Assembly (NCBI GenBank): GCA_017163975.1
Contig: JAFFSR010000343.1
Coordinates: 5,774,001 to 5,838,000, forward strand
Reading direction: 5' to 3'
Source: Anastatus disparis
Taxonomy: Eukaryota; Arthropoda; Insecta; Hymenoptera; Eupelmidae
Length of the DNA stretch: 64,000 nt
This document shows positions 22,090 through 32,437 of the stretch, piece by piece. The notes beneath the pieces were generated by a model. It saw only the letters and a list, made by a program, of their open reading frames with translations, was not told the origin of the DNA and did no database searches. The position numbers were made by a program, and so were the translations under genes. Within the stretch, counting starts at the first letter, position 1, and each line of letters begins with the position of its first letter.

Positions 22090-22625
22090 ATATATATATC
22101 ACTATTGATGGTAAATACATGCATGCAAATGTATGCCAATGATGAGCGAAGCATGCGACAGCGTTTGAATATAGATTTCTTAAGACTTCTAAACGTATAT
22201 ACAAGCATTTTTCAACAATAAAATTAACCTAAAAAATTTTAGCAAAAATAAAGTTGGTTTTTTTGGTAAAATGCATATATCTGAGTCATTTTTTAGTTTT
22301 TTTTTTAATTTTCTGGCACTGAATTGAAGAGGGCTCAAAACAAAATAAAAAAAAGGTTTTCCAAAATTTATTGAAAATTGGTAAAACGATAGAACTCTAA
22401 AATTATTGTGAACATTTTCAGTTTGAAAATTTAGTTTTTGTATGCAATTTTAATATGTGCATATCTTATGCAATTTTGATATTTTAACAAAAAAAATACG
22501 TGTCGCCTCATTTTCCAAATAGAATAACATATTCCGTCGGTGCAGTGATTGGTGACTTAAGTGTATACGGACTGTTTGATTTGGAATAGAATCAGCCATA
22601 TTAGAAATAAATATTTAATCAAAAA
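22090..22625 (-). mobile_element. Dispersed repeat, copy 2 (inverse of 6945-7567)
   Basis: The reverse complement of this stretch follows 6945-7567 closely, with scattered substitutions and short indels. It starts next to a TA-rich run with atcactattgatgg, as copy 1 ends. The copies are far apart, so this is interspersed, not tandem. Confidence 0.8.
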
Positions 22626-23699
22626 GAGCTGATTGAATTATCACCCAATACCTGTTTGCTTAAAATATTTGAATTCTTTGCACTACACCAAATAGTTATA
22701 ACATTTTTTTTCAATCCATATACTGTTCCACCTTATTTTTTTTAATACTTCTGTATCTCTAATTGTTTAATAAGGAACACAAAATATTTATTTCTTTAAA
22801 AAATAATAATATCTAAACCAAAAAAAACCATATACCTATCTGATAATGGAACAGAATAACGATGCATACTCTTTTACACGATCAGATAAGTACATGCCTT
22901 TTATAGGTTCAGATATTATTATTTTTTTTACTAACAAAATATATTGTAATTCTTTTTATATGATTTACGGGTTGACATCATAAAATGGTGCAGTATCCAA
23001 GAAAATGAGATGGAACATGTATTGAAAAAAGTGGAATCGTTATTCAATATAACATGCAGATTTATAAAAAAATTTAAACCATTTAGCTAATAGATAATAA
23101 TTTAATCAGTTTTTTTGACTAAATTCTTATTTTTTAACATACAATATGTATATTTAAAGTAAATATTTACAATTGCGTCACAATTATATATCAAATTGAT
23201 AATTTTTTGTTATACGAAGAATTTAAAATGTTATCCACAAATTGATTTTGGAAAATATATAAAATTAAATATTTTCAAAATGTGACAGCATTTGACTATA
23301 CAACTCTGAAGACCATCCTTTCATATTGTCCCAAAACTAATAATGAAATGTGATTCAAATTTATGACTCAAAGGTTAACTTTTCTCTTCGTCAGTTGAGG
23401 TTCTAAAGACACTAACTCGAAACTTAGAGCAAGTGTCTGTTCTCAAATTTAAAAGAATTATAATTTTATTATCGTTTTACAAGTTTGACCTTGGACACCA
23501 CGCAAAGAAGTAACTTTTCCAAATTCAGTCAATCAGTAATTGTAATAGACGGTTTTACAAACGATCATTATATGGATCAATGTGAAAAAATTATGCTTAT
23601 TGAAAATTATATCAAATATATTAGAATCCAATATTAGAAATCCAAAACATTAGAAAGGAGAGTTTGCTTTCCGCTAAATTATGAAAACAGCACGCTTGA
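22626..23699. other. AT-rich stretch, nothing recognised
   Basis: No domain, repeat or RNA gene identified. The last 100 bp may belong to the 5' side of the retroelement ORF1 that follows. Confidence 0.5.
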
Positions 23700-24775
23700 A
23701 TTCTTAAACAAAGAAAATAAAGATAAAATCGATGTGAAAAATAGAACTCTAGAATTTTCCGTATTTGATCGTAGAAGTGTTGTACCTAAATTCAATCGTA
23801 TTGGAATATTTAATATTTTGTCGCAAATCCCTAACGACTTAATTATAGATCATCTTAGGACACTAAATAAAAACACTCGAAACGGAATTTTCAATATAAG
23901 GTGTTCTAGTTCTAATGAACGCAAAAATATATAATTTCACATCGCAGACAATTTCATGTGAAAGAAAGTGATGTTGCTAAAGTTCCCCACAAAATTAAGA
24001 TGAACTTTCAAATTATCATTTATTGGCTATTTTTAGGTACTGAAAACATTCAGCATCATTTTTGCAAAGAGGCAGGACATATAGCAAAATTCAATCTTAC
24101 CTTCAACATGGATAATAATACGTCGCAAGATACTGACGTAAACTTATCGCAACTAATACCAATTAAACCTACTCTTTTTTCTAACACGAGCAAAGATAAT
24201 AATATCTTGGATCAAGAAGACATGGAAATTGACAAATCTTTAAAAAGGCCGCTGGACTCTTCGATTAGCACTAGCTCTGCTTCTACCAGCACAATGAATA
24301 ATATTGAAAATAAAACTGATCTTAGTTTTAAACAACCATCACTTAAAATTGACAAGAATTGGAAAAAATAGTAATATCAAGACCAACAAAAAAATGAAAA
24401 CAGACAATCTTTCATCAAGCAATGCTCAAAACAGTGAAAATAGTGAGATAGAAGAACAAGAAAAAGATCTTGATAACGCACTAGCTCCTGTCAAATTCAT
24501 TTACATTCAAGAAAATTTTCAAAACGTTATGAACTATAAACAACTTGAAAACTTTTTAAATAGAGTGAAATTCCAACGAAACGTATTATCAATCAGTATA
24601 GAATTTTCTCTGTACGCTTCAACCTTAATTAACTGGCTCACCGTATTAGAATCTAAGATACTCGACACTAATTTTAAAAATAGATTTAAATCACTTATCA
24701 ACACAAACATACAAAGAGAGGTTCCCACCTCCTGGAAACGGATTTTGCTGAAACTGCAGGACATGATTTTTTAAT
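23700..24775 (+). pseudogene. ORF1 (gag-like) fragment of an I/LOA-type LINE
   Basis: Nucleic-acid-binding ORF1 of a LINE. Several + strand segments in shifting frames resemble the ORF1 of LINE C at 48689. RRQFHVKESDVAKVPHKI is followed by a degenerate zinc knuckle region, GTENIQHHFCKEAGHIAKF, near 24030-24095. Then come an acidic/Ser-rich linker (24100-24450) and a C-terminal helical region (24480-24770) similar in position and pattern to 49590-49800. At least three frame changes and stops occur. No endonuclease or RT follows; the element is cut off at about 24780, next to a foldback nest. Confidence 0.6.
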
Positions 24776-25591
24776 GAAAAAAAAAAGAACCCGTGTTTTG
24801 TCTTTTCGTCGAATAGGCCCTTTAGACGAGGATATAGACATTTTTTCGTAAATATAGTAAAAAAGATCCTTTATAAAAATTTGAATATCGAAACAACTAA
24901 GACTCTTACACAAAATATATAAAAATGAATGAATGAATGAATTTTCAATCAAACAAGTTAAAAAAATTTTTTTTCACGAAACTTATAAGTCACTAAATAT
25001 ATTTATTCTAGACTAAAAATAAAACATTTTTTCTTCAATATAAAATTTTCTATCTTTCTTAGTTTACGAGATAATCATGATTGAAAAAATGGGTCTTTTT
25101 TTTCGAAAAATCATCATAACTGTGGTTAAAAAACGCATAGAAATATTTCACTTAACTTATTTTACAGAGGACTATTAGAACCCATTTGGTTTTTTTTTTT
25201 GATATCATAATTTCGATAAAAATGGCATTCACTTTTATGAGAGCAAAAAAAAATTAATAAAAAAAATGTATTTTTACATTGCTATAAGCAATTAGAAAAT
25301 GAGTTTTTTCATACCGAACTTACTTTATTTCAAAGATTTTTGACCAGTCTTTCAAACACCGTTTGGATTTTGAAGATGTGATCATTAGTTCCGGAGATAT
25401 AAAACTTTTTATTTTTATAAATTTTACTCTAGAGTGGGCAAAAGCAATTGAACGGCAGTGTACATACTATTAATAGTGATATATATATGTGCGTGTGTGT
25501 ATATGTGTACATATATATGTACATTCGTAATAAAGAAATTATTACTTAAAAATGGAAAAAAATAATTCTATTCGTGTATATCTATATTATG

Positions 25592-25843
25592 TACACTGAT
25601 AGAAGTCTTAGCGGGCTGCCTGCTAAGAGGGGAGGTGTGCAGTCCGTTCATACTCAGCGGTAAACAGCAAGAGAAATGTTGGCGTTTTGAATCCTAACGA
25701 GCTGCGCGCGCACGGTCGGTGGCTTTCAAAACGCCAACACTTTATTTCTATTTACCAAAAGTTTTCAAGCGTACTGCGCACGCTTGTAGTATACTGCGCA
25801 CTCACACTTCGGCATGCAGTATACAAAAAGTTCTTTCAGTGTA
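25592..25843. mobile_element. TA-flanked MITE of the CACTGAAA group
   Basis: The ends are CACTGATAGAAGT and, inverted, CACTGAAAGAACT, bounded by TA on both sides. It interrupts the FB-A-like phrase tctatattatgta|tgtttcgatgtat. The same phrase is uninterrupted at 14166-14200 (atattacgtatgtttcgatg), which gives an empty-site comparison and confirms a TA target duplication. It is GC-richer than the host DNA and has no transposase. Related ends bound 29171-29469, 37105-37377 and 59555-59807. Confidence 0.88.
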
Positions 25844-26271
25844 TGTTTCGATGTATAAACAATAGGAGGCCAACTCGCGGACAAATACGTCGCGTAACCA
25901 AAACAGCATATTAGAACTGTTATATAGAAGCTAGTCATTCTTACGACTGATTTGAAAGGTTCTTTTCTCCACGAAAAACATTTAGCACGTTGAGGAAGTG
26001 TGCTTGTGAGACATCGTGCGTCTGCTGCATCGGCACCGAAAAATACGGTGCCGATGTTACTTTGTTACAGTGGCTATCTCTGTAGAATGTCAACGCTTGC
26101 CTCGAGGTCCTCGAGGGGCGCTACTGTGTAAAACAAGGCAGAGTCACAAGGCAGAGTTAAGCGTGCGTTGCTATAGCTTTGACTGCCACGCCATCTCGAC
26201 ACCTGAAATCTAGTGCCGGCATCGTGCCGCACGACCTAGTCACCGTCGCTGTACGTGCGAAATGTTTTCCG

Positions 26272-26873
26272 TGTCGGGCTTGTGAAAAAGTAAACAAAAC
26301 TGTGTTATTACAATGTCCAAAATTTACTCTTCTAAAAGAATTCCATGTCCCGATTTTTTTCAAATGCAGAAGAAGATAGTTTATAAGAGCAGAAATTTAC
26401 GTTTTAGATCGTTGGAAGATTTAGCTATTAATTTGGCACGACTCTATCCAGAATTAAAGATACTGCCATCTAATAATGTAAGCACAAATTGTTATGAACA
26501 CATATCAAAAATGATTTTAAGTGATCTTGAGTCTACATCCGAAAATGAAATCACTGAACTTTTTAGTGGAAAAGATGATGATTTTATTCCATAGACACCC
26601 GAACGAATAGAGGAATTTAACAAGAGTTTTAATACAGTTTTCTTGGATGCGTCTCATCCGTAAAACGAAAAACTGTAACACCTGAAAATTTAAAGGAAAA
26701 TTACGTGTCAAATTAATGGCTAAATCTTCCAACGATATAAACGTAAATTTCTGCTCTTATAAACTACCTTCTTCTGCATTTGAAAAAAATCGGGACATGA
26801 AATTCTTTTAGAAGAGTAAATTTCGGACATTGTAATTACACAGTTTTGTTTACTTTTTCACAAGCCCGAGATT
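26272..26873. repeat. Palindrome with ~160-bp arms
   Basis: 26272-26430 (from gggcttgtgaaaaagtaaac to ggaagatttagct) is the inverted complement of about 26715-26873, with few mismatches. The spacer of about 280 bp is unique. The short frame 26313-26594 reads through one arm and has no recognised domain, though it is fairly balanced in composition. Close similarity of the arms implies recent formation or gene conversion. Confidence 0.85.
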
Positions 26874-26993
26874 TTTAAGTATTTATTTTTATATTACGAA
26901 TATGTATGCACGCGCGCACACACACACATGTATATATATATATATACACTGCCGTCCGGTTGCTTTTGCCCACCCTAGAGTAAAATTAATTAG

Positions 26994-27569
26994 CCCTTTC
27001 GAGCATATAAGGAACTGACAATCATAACGTTTCTGAAACTAGAAAATTTCGATGTCCGGCATCGAGCTGAATCCAAATCTGGAGTCAGATTTTCGAAATT
27101 ATAATAATTGGGCCCAATACCGAGGGAGCCCACTCTTAAAATGCAAAGTTGTGTAAAATAAAAAATACCATCGTATTCTACACAAAATTTTAAGAAGAAA
27201 TCATTCTTGTCATTTTTTTGATAAGACACACCAATTTCGAGTAAAAAATTATTGAATTTCTAGGATATCGGACCCCTGAGTAAAAGCAGACCCAATATCC
27301 TACACGTTCAATAATTTTTTACTCGAAATTGGTGTGTCTAATCAGAAAAATGATAAAAACAATTTCTTCTTGAAATTTTACGCAGAATACGTTGGTATTT
27401 TTTGTTTTTCAAAATATTCAATTTTAAGATCGGGCCCCCTCGGTATTGGGCCCAATTATTATAATTTCGAAAATCTGACTCCAGATTTGGATTCAACTCG
27501 ATGCTGGACATCGAAATTTTCTAGTTTCAAAAACGTTATGATTGTCAGATCCTTATATGCACGAAAGGG
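26994..27569. mobile_element. piggyBac-like palindromic MITE (576 bp)
   Basis: The two halves are inverted copies around a short centre at about 27290. The ends are CCCTTTCGAGCATATAAGG and, inverted, CCCTTTCGTGCATATAAGG. The right flank is TTAA (27570-27573) and the left flank is TTAG (26990-26993), a decayed TTAA. The host phrase gtaaaattaa|ttaaaataaaaag occurs uninterrupted near 27703-27725, giving an empty-site comparison. Two mirror-image short frames, one per arm, are palindrome by-products, not genes. Confidence 0.88.
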
Positions 27570-28190
27570 TTAAAATAAAAAGTTTTATATCTTTTAGTTT
27601 TATATATACATTTGTATGCATGTACCTACCCCCAATAGTGATATAAATATACATTCACATATATATACACTGCCGTCCGGTTGCTTTTGCTCACCTTAGA
27701 GTAAAATTAATTAAAATAAAAAGTTTTATGTCTCTGGAACTAATGATCGCATCGTCAAAATCCAAACAACGTTTGAAAGATTGGTCAAAAATCTTTGAAA
27801 TAAAGTAAGTCCGGTATGAAAAAAGTCATTTTCTAATTGCTTATAGCAATGTAAAAAAAAATTTTTTTCACTAATTTTTTTTGCCCACATAAAAATGAGT
27901 GCCATTTTTATGGAAATTATGATATCGAAAAAAAACAAATAGGTTTTAAAACTCTAATAGACCTCTTTAAAATGAGCTAAGTAAAATGTCTCTATGACTT
28001 TTTAAACCATAGGTATGGTGATTTTTCGAAAAAAAGAGCTATTTTTTCAACCATGATTATCTCATAAACTGAGAAAGATAGAAAATTTTGTATTAAAGAA
28101 AAAACGTTTCATTTTTAGTCTAGAATACATATATTTAGTGACCAATAAGTTTCGGGGAAAAAATTTTTTTTTTACTCGTTTAATTAAAAA

Positions 28191-28236
28191 TTTTTACTAA
28201 TTTTTCATGAAATTTCCCTAAAAAAATTAGTAAAAA
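28191..28236. repeat. Short hairpin at the edge of FB-C
   Basis: tttttactaatttttc and its complement aaaaaattagtaaaaaa flank a 13-16 nt loop. Confidence 0.6.
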
Positions 28237-28489
28237 ATCTGAATCGTTAGGTGACACTCATGCAGGGTACTATTAGGTGCCGCATGGTCGTAGTTATTGC
28301 TTTGAAGCACTTGCACTCTGTTCTGCGGTGCATGTATAGAATTACACTATGCGCAAAGCATCGACCACGATCATACATCTCGGCTACGATTACTCAGAAC
28401 GAACATGCACGCATGCCACCTGACGATGCTAATAGCACAGTGTGCAACGCGTTTAAATTACAATGTCCACAGGCCTGCATACTTATTTC

Positions 28490-28730
28490 CGTGTATGTAT
28501 GTGTATGTGCGTATATTCATGCGTGTATGTGTATATGTATATGTATAAACATATATGTTTATATGTGAAAGTGTGTATACGTATATGTGTATACATATAT
28601 GTTTATATGTGAAAGTGTGTATACACATATGTTTATATGTGAAAGTGTGTATATGTATATGTGTATACATATATGTTTATATGTGAAAATGTGTATGTGT
28701 AAATGTGTGTATGCGTGTATGACGAATATG
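28490..28730. repeat. TG/TA-rich minisatellite
   Basis: The core acatatatgtttatatgtga plus aagtgtgtat is repeated four times between about 28550 and 28690, with spacers of 0 or about 14 bp, flanked by looser gtatgtgt repeats. Overlapping frames on both strands result from the repeat. Confidence 0.85.
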
Positions 28731-29170
28731 TATGAGTGTATGTGTAACGGAAAATTTCAAATATTCAAATTATTCCAGTATTTTCAACTTTTGACTCTTT
28801 GACTTACACTTTTTAAATTTTTTGTGTGTTTTGGTTATCAAATTGAACGCATATTAGACTTTTGAGAAAAAGACACATATCTTTATCCCAGGGTTCCTAG
28901 TTTTTCAATTGAATCATATTTAATTTTTAACTAACTTTTTAATTATGAATGAGGAGAAATTCAATTAATTACTGAAATCTAATTATTAATTAAAATAGGT
29001 TTAATTGATAACTAAAATGTAATGAATTGAAAGAAATTTGAATAATAATTAAATTTTTATTTTTAAGGTATCAGGCCTAAGTTTAAATTTGAAGAAAAAT
29101 CAAATTTAAATATATTTATATTTTTTTTCCTTATAATATTAATTAATAAAACTTCTTTTTACCTCATATA

Positions 29171-29469
29171 TACACTGAAAAATAAGTGGTAGTCCAAAAG
29201 TCCCTCGAAGTACTTCTGCTCAACGAAACCGTAAGAATGCTTTCTCTCGTGGGGAACGTGAAGCCCCACTGTCGTAGCTAACAGCTCTTTTTGTTGTGCA
29301 TGTGTATTCCCACTCACGTGGCGATTTCGCTTGGCGTCATGCGAAGTACGCCTCTCTCCCCACAGTGGCACCACTGTTTTTCTGCAGTGGCACTCTGTGC
29401 GCACGAAACGAAAAGAGTATAGTTTCGTTACCGATGGTAGTGCTTCTATACCACTTATTTTTGAGTGTA
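29171..29469. mobile_element. TA-flanked MITE with 20-bp ends (299 bp)
   Basis: The ends are CACTGAAAAATAAGTGGTA and, inverted, CACTCAAAAATAAGTGGTA, with TA on each side. Copy 1 of FB1 lacks this insertion at the corresponding AT-rich position. The interior is GC-rich, with balanced short frames on both strands that resemble nothing known. It belongs to the CACTGAAA-end group. Confidence 0.88.
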
Positions 29470-30671
29470 TATTATATACAAGACTTTGACCGAAGAATAA
29501 TTTTAAAAAACTTTATTCAAAGCTTAAAATTCTTTGGATTAGTCAAAGAATGGATTTTTAATATTTTCGTATTTGCCGCAGACTTTCCTCAGCCAATTTT
29601 CAATCAATTGACCTTAAAATTCCCAGAGATCTTCAGTTTATATATCTTTAGAAAATAACAGTTTTAGTTTAAAAAATAAAAGAATTTAAAAGTTTGGTTT
29701 AGAAAAAGTTAATAAGAATACATATTTTTGTGAATTTCATGTAAGTAATTCAATTCAACATGCACTTAAACTTATCTTATCAAAATTCCAGGACTGTTAT
29801 TTTGTGAATTTATATAAACTGAAGATCTCTGGAAATGTTGAGGTCAATTTTTAAAAATTGGCTGAGAAAATCTATGGCACGTACCAAAATTTAAAAAATC
29901 CATTATTCAAGTAATCAAAAGAATTTTGAGCATCAAATAAGGTTTTTCAAAATTATTCTTTGGTCAAAGTCTTGTATTTAATATATAGTAAAGGTAAAAA
30001 GAAGTTTCATTAATTAATATCATTAGAAAAAAAAATTATTTCTACCTCAGAATTTGATTTTTTTCAGGCCACAAGAGGAGGCCACGGAGTCCGGGTCACC
30101 GATTTGAATGAAATTTTGGGGATAGCTTTTTAGTATATAATAATGGGAAAAGTTGCTCATAATTCAATCTTACAGGCCTTTTTAACCCTCATAATCATAA
30201 TTTTAGAGATTTATATAGAATTCTGTGCATAAGTTTATTTTATTTATAAATTCCGTAACTGCACAGTAGAAAATTTTGTGTAATTTGTCAAATTTTTGTA
30301 ATTTAAAAATTTCTGTGTACTTTTAAAATAAAAAAAAAAATTTTTGTAGAATTAACACAGGGAGTTTGTTATTTTTACAAATATGTGTGTACTTAGTTAT
30401 TCAAATGATCTCATACTTTTAATAATCATATATTAGCATTATTATTATTTTATGCAATAAAAATTCCTTAAATGCAAGGTAAATTTTAGTTTGTAAATAT
30501 TAATTTCTGCTGACAAGGATTCCATGACATTTGGGTCTCAGATTTTCTCCCAACTTTATATAAAATTATGAAAAAAGACTTATTATATAAAATTATGAAA
30601 AAAGCCTTATTCCTTGAGTGCAACTCTCGATTTTTGCTAAGTTATCAGCAGTTTCCTAATGAAAAAAATGA

Positions 30672-30777
30672 CATGAGATCTCACGTAAGATCTGATGTGC
30701 GATCTCACGTGAGTTCTCACGGTCGAAAATGAAACAAGATCTCATATGAGAACTCACATGAGATCTCACGTGATAAA
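30672..30777. repeat. Array of self-complementary GAGATCTCACGTGA-like motifs
   Basis: About seven diverged copies of a 12-15 bp motif built from AGATCTCACGTG occur in 105 bp. They include gagatctcacgt, gcgatctcacgtgag, agatctcatatgag and catgagatctcacgtgat. Each copy is itself nearly palindromic, and the array is symmetric about its centre. It sits at the centre of a larger palindrome. Confidence 0.8.
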
Positions 30778-31138
30778 ATAGAAGCCTTCTAGAATAAGTA
30801 CTTCGAACAATGTATAAATATAAAAAAGATGCGAGTTTTAAAAAATTTAGACGAATCTGCCGATAACTAGGCAAAAATCGGGAGTTGCACCTTAGAAATA
30901 AGGCTTTTTTTATAATTTTATATCATCATTTCAATCATTATATTTTAACACAAATAAATTTGTGAAATTTACAAATTTTATTATTCAAAATTTTGTATCA
31001 TTCATGGATTTTTATGTTAAAATTTTAACTTCGAAAATTACACAAACAACTTTGTAAATTGTAACACAAAAAAATTTGTTTTATATCTTTCACACTTATG
31101 TGTATTAAAATCACAAATTTTTTTCGATTTTGTATAAT

Positions 31139-31425
31139 GCTAAGATAGATCAGCAAAAACGAAAATAAAAGTGAGAGGGCCAGTATTAATTTGCGAGGTT
31201 TTGAAAGTTAAAAGTTTCAATGGTTCAGAAGTTATGTTCAATTAAATATTTATAAAATTTAGGGGACGAAATAAGCTGTTATTTCTAGCAGATAACTAAT
31301 TCCTAAAATCCTGCTAAATATTTAATCAAACATAAGTTCTGAGCGATTGAAGCTTTTGACTTTCAAAACTTCGCAAATTAAAGCTGGCCTTTTCTACTTT
31401 TATTTTATTTTCTGGTGATCTATCT
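31139..31425. repeat. Palindrome with ~115-bp arms
   Basis: aagatagatcagcaaaaac and what follows (31139-31260) is the inverted complement of 31310-31425 (ending tctggtgatctatctta). Landmarks: tttgcgaggttttgaaag / ctttcaaaacttcgcaaa. Confidence 0.85.
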
Positions 31426-31760
31426 TAGCCTTTTAGTTACGAAATTCGATATAAATCTCTAAAATTATAATTATGAGGGTTAAAAGGGTCTATGAGATTA
31501 AATTATGAGCATCTTTTTTCATTATTACATACTAAAAAACTATCCTTAAAGTTTCATTCGATTCGGTGACCCGGACTCCGTAGCCTCCCCTTGTCAGTCC
31601 TGATACCTTCACTAGAAATAATTTAATTACTAATTAAATTTTTGTTATCAATTACATATTTTATAATTCATGATATTTTAATTATTAATTGAACATCAAG
31701 TAACTAATAATTAAAGTGATAATTTTCTTTCCGATTTTTCATCGCACGTACCCATATATA

Positions 31761-32003
31761 CAGTGAGGTTCAATAAATCGAAGCCACCCTTGAAAAAAAA
31801 TTTTTTTGTTTCTATTTTTAAGTTGTACTTTTTCTTAGACAAGTACTCGAAATTAAATTTTCAATCTACCATTGAAAAGTCCTTACAAAAACTTTTGAAA
31901 TGAGTGGTCGTAGAGTTCTGTACGACCCTTATTTGTTGAGATACAAAAATTTTTAATTAGTACTTTTTTTCTCAAAGGTGGCTCTTTTTTATTGGACCTC
32001 TCT
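31761..32003. mobile_element. Mariner-like MITE beside LINE B
   Basis: The left end is CAGTGAGGTTCAATAAATCG after a TA. The right end, read inward, contains GAGGTCCAATAAAAAAGAGC and merges into a CT-rich run. GCCACC lies inside both ends. The CAGTGAGG-type end and TA site suggest Tc1/mariner. The right boundary is uncertain because of the CT repeat. Confidence 0.7.
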
Positions 32004-32034
32004 CTCTCCCTCCCTCCCTCCCTCCCCCTCCCTC
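31998..32034. repeat. (CT)n/(CCCT)n run
   Basis: Pyrimidine-only tract between the MITE and the truncated LINE B. Confidence 0.95.
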
Positions 32035-32426
32035 AGCAGCGGGATCGTCCGTCTACTGTACCCTTGCTTGTCACTATGAAAAGTACCTCATTGGCTCGTG
32101 CTGTTATTGGCACTAAGGTTAAATTTGGAAAACTGGTTTCTTTTAAAATAATCGATCATCTGCCGCCCGACATCAAGACTGTTAAGTCTCTAACACCATC
32201 TGTGATCAACATTAACGAGTACTTGCCTGCTTGGTTACATCAGTTGAAGCTGCGTGTCCTAGAAAAGGCCAAGGATAAAAAGTATAACTTTATTACATTC
32301 GTACGAAATGGCGTGATATACGCAAGAAGGAGGAAGGATAATGTGCCTGTACGCATTGCTACCGATGCTGACCTTGAATCTTTTTTAGCAAGGATAACAT
32401 CCTCCGACAACAAGAAGACAGATTGA
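32035..32426 (+). pseudogene. LINE B ORF1, C-terminal fragment
   Basis: Open frame of about 130 residues after the CT run. ININEYLPAWLHQLKLRVLE and ARRRKDNVPVRIATDADLES align by pattern with the C-terminal FP-like domain of LINE A ORF1 (FINEYLQKDTYKNF and RVREEKAYTFATKDNID). The PHD finger and coiled coil are missing through truncation. It ends at a normal stop 9 bp before a possible ORF2 ATG (32438). Confidence 0.8.
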
Positions 32427-32437
32427 TTAGTGATACT

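Larger units (their letters stand above)
24948..28190. mobile_element. Foldback FB-C with nested insertions (3.2 kb)
   Basis: The left arm (about 24948-25472) is the inverted complement of the right arm (about 27665-28190). Landmarks include caatcatgattgaaaaa/caaccatgattatc, gcaattagaaaatgag, ctttatttcaaagattttt, actaatgatc and the inner ends tacactgccgtccggttgct (right) and agcaattgaacggcagtgta (left). A second partial inner-end copy starts at 26945. Between the arms lie a diverged FB-A copy (25520-26930), a TA-flanked MITE, another palindrome and a piggyBac-like MITE. No transposase. Confidence 0.8.
30070..31596. repeat. 1.5 kb palindromic block inside FB1 copy 2
   Basis: The outer arms contain gaggccacggagtccgggtc (30076) and, inverted, gaggctacggagtccgggtc (31580), and continue for about 150-200 bp (for example catttgaatg.. 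and accctcataatcataatttt). Inside are further palindromes at 30575-30910 (gaaaaaagccttatt, gagtgcaactctcgattttt) and 31139-31425. It may be a nest of several foldback elements. Confidence 0.75.
29067..31607. mobile_element. Foldback FB1, copy 2, with nested insertions
   Basis: It begins GGTATCAGGCC (29067) and its outermost right end, read inward from 31607, is GGTATCAGGAC. Arms at 29080-29800 and 29800-30066 match FB1 copy 1 (2496-3261), with shared phrases attaattaataaaacttctt, caaagaatggattttt and agagatcttcagtttata. A 299-bp MITE sits in the left arm and a 1.5 kb palindromic block (30070-31596) sits just inside the right end. Confidence 0.75.

Noticed and set aside
26990..27573. Two homologous short genes on opposite strands (about 79 codons each)
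   Set aside because: They are mirror images created by the palindromic MITE; no motif or codon signal supports either.
28251..28568. Open frame of about 105 codons
   Set aside because: Its second half is minisatellite sequence; the first half shows no family resemblance.
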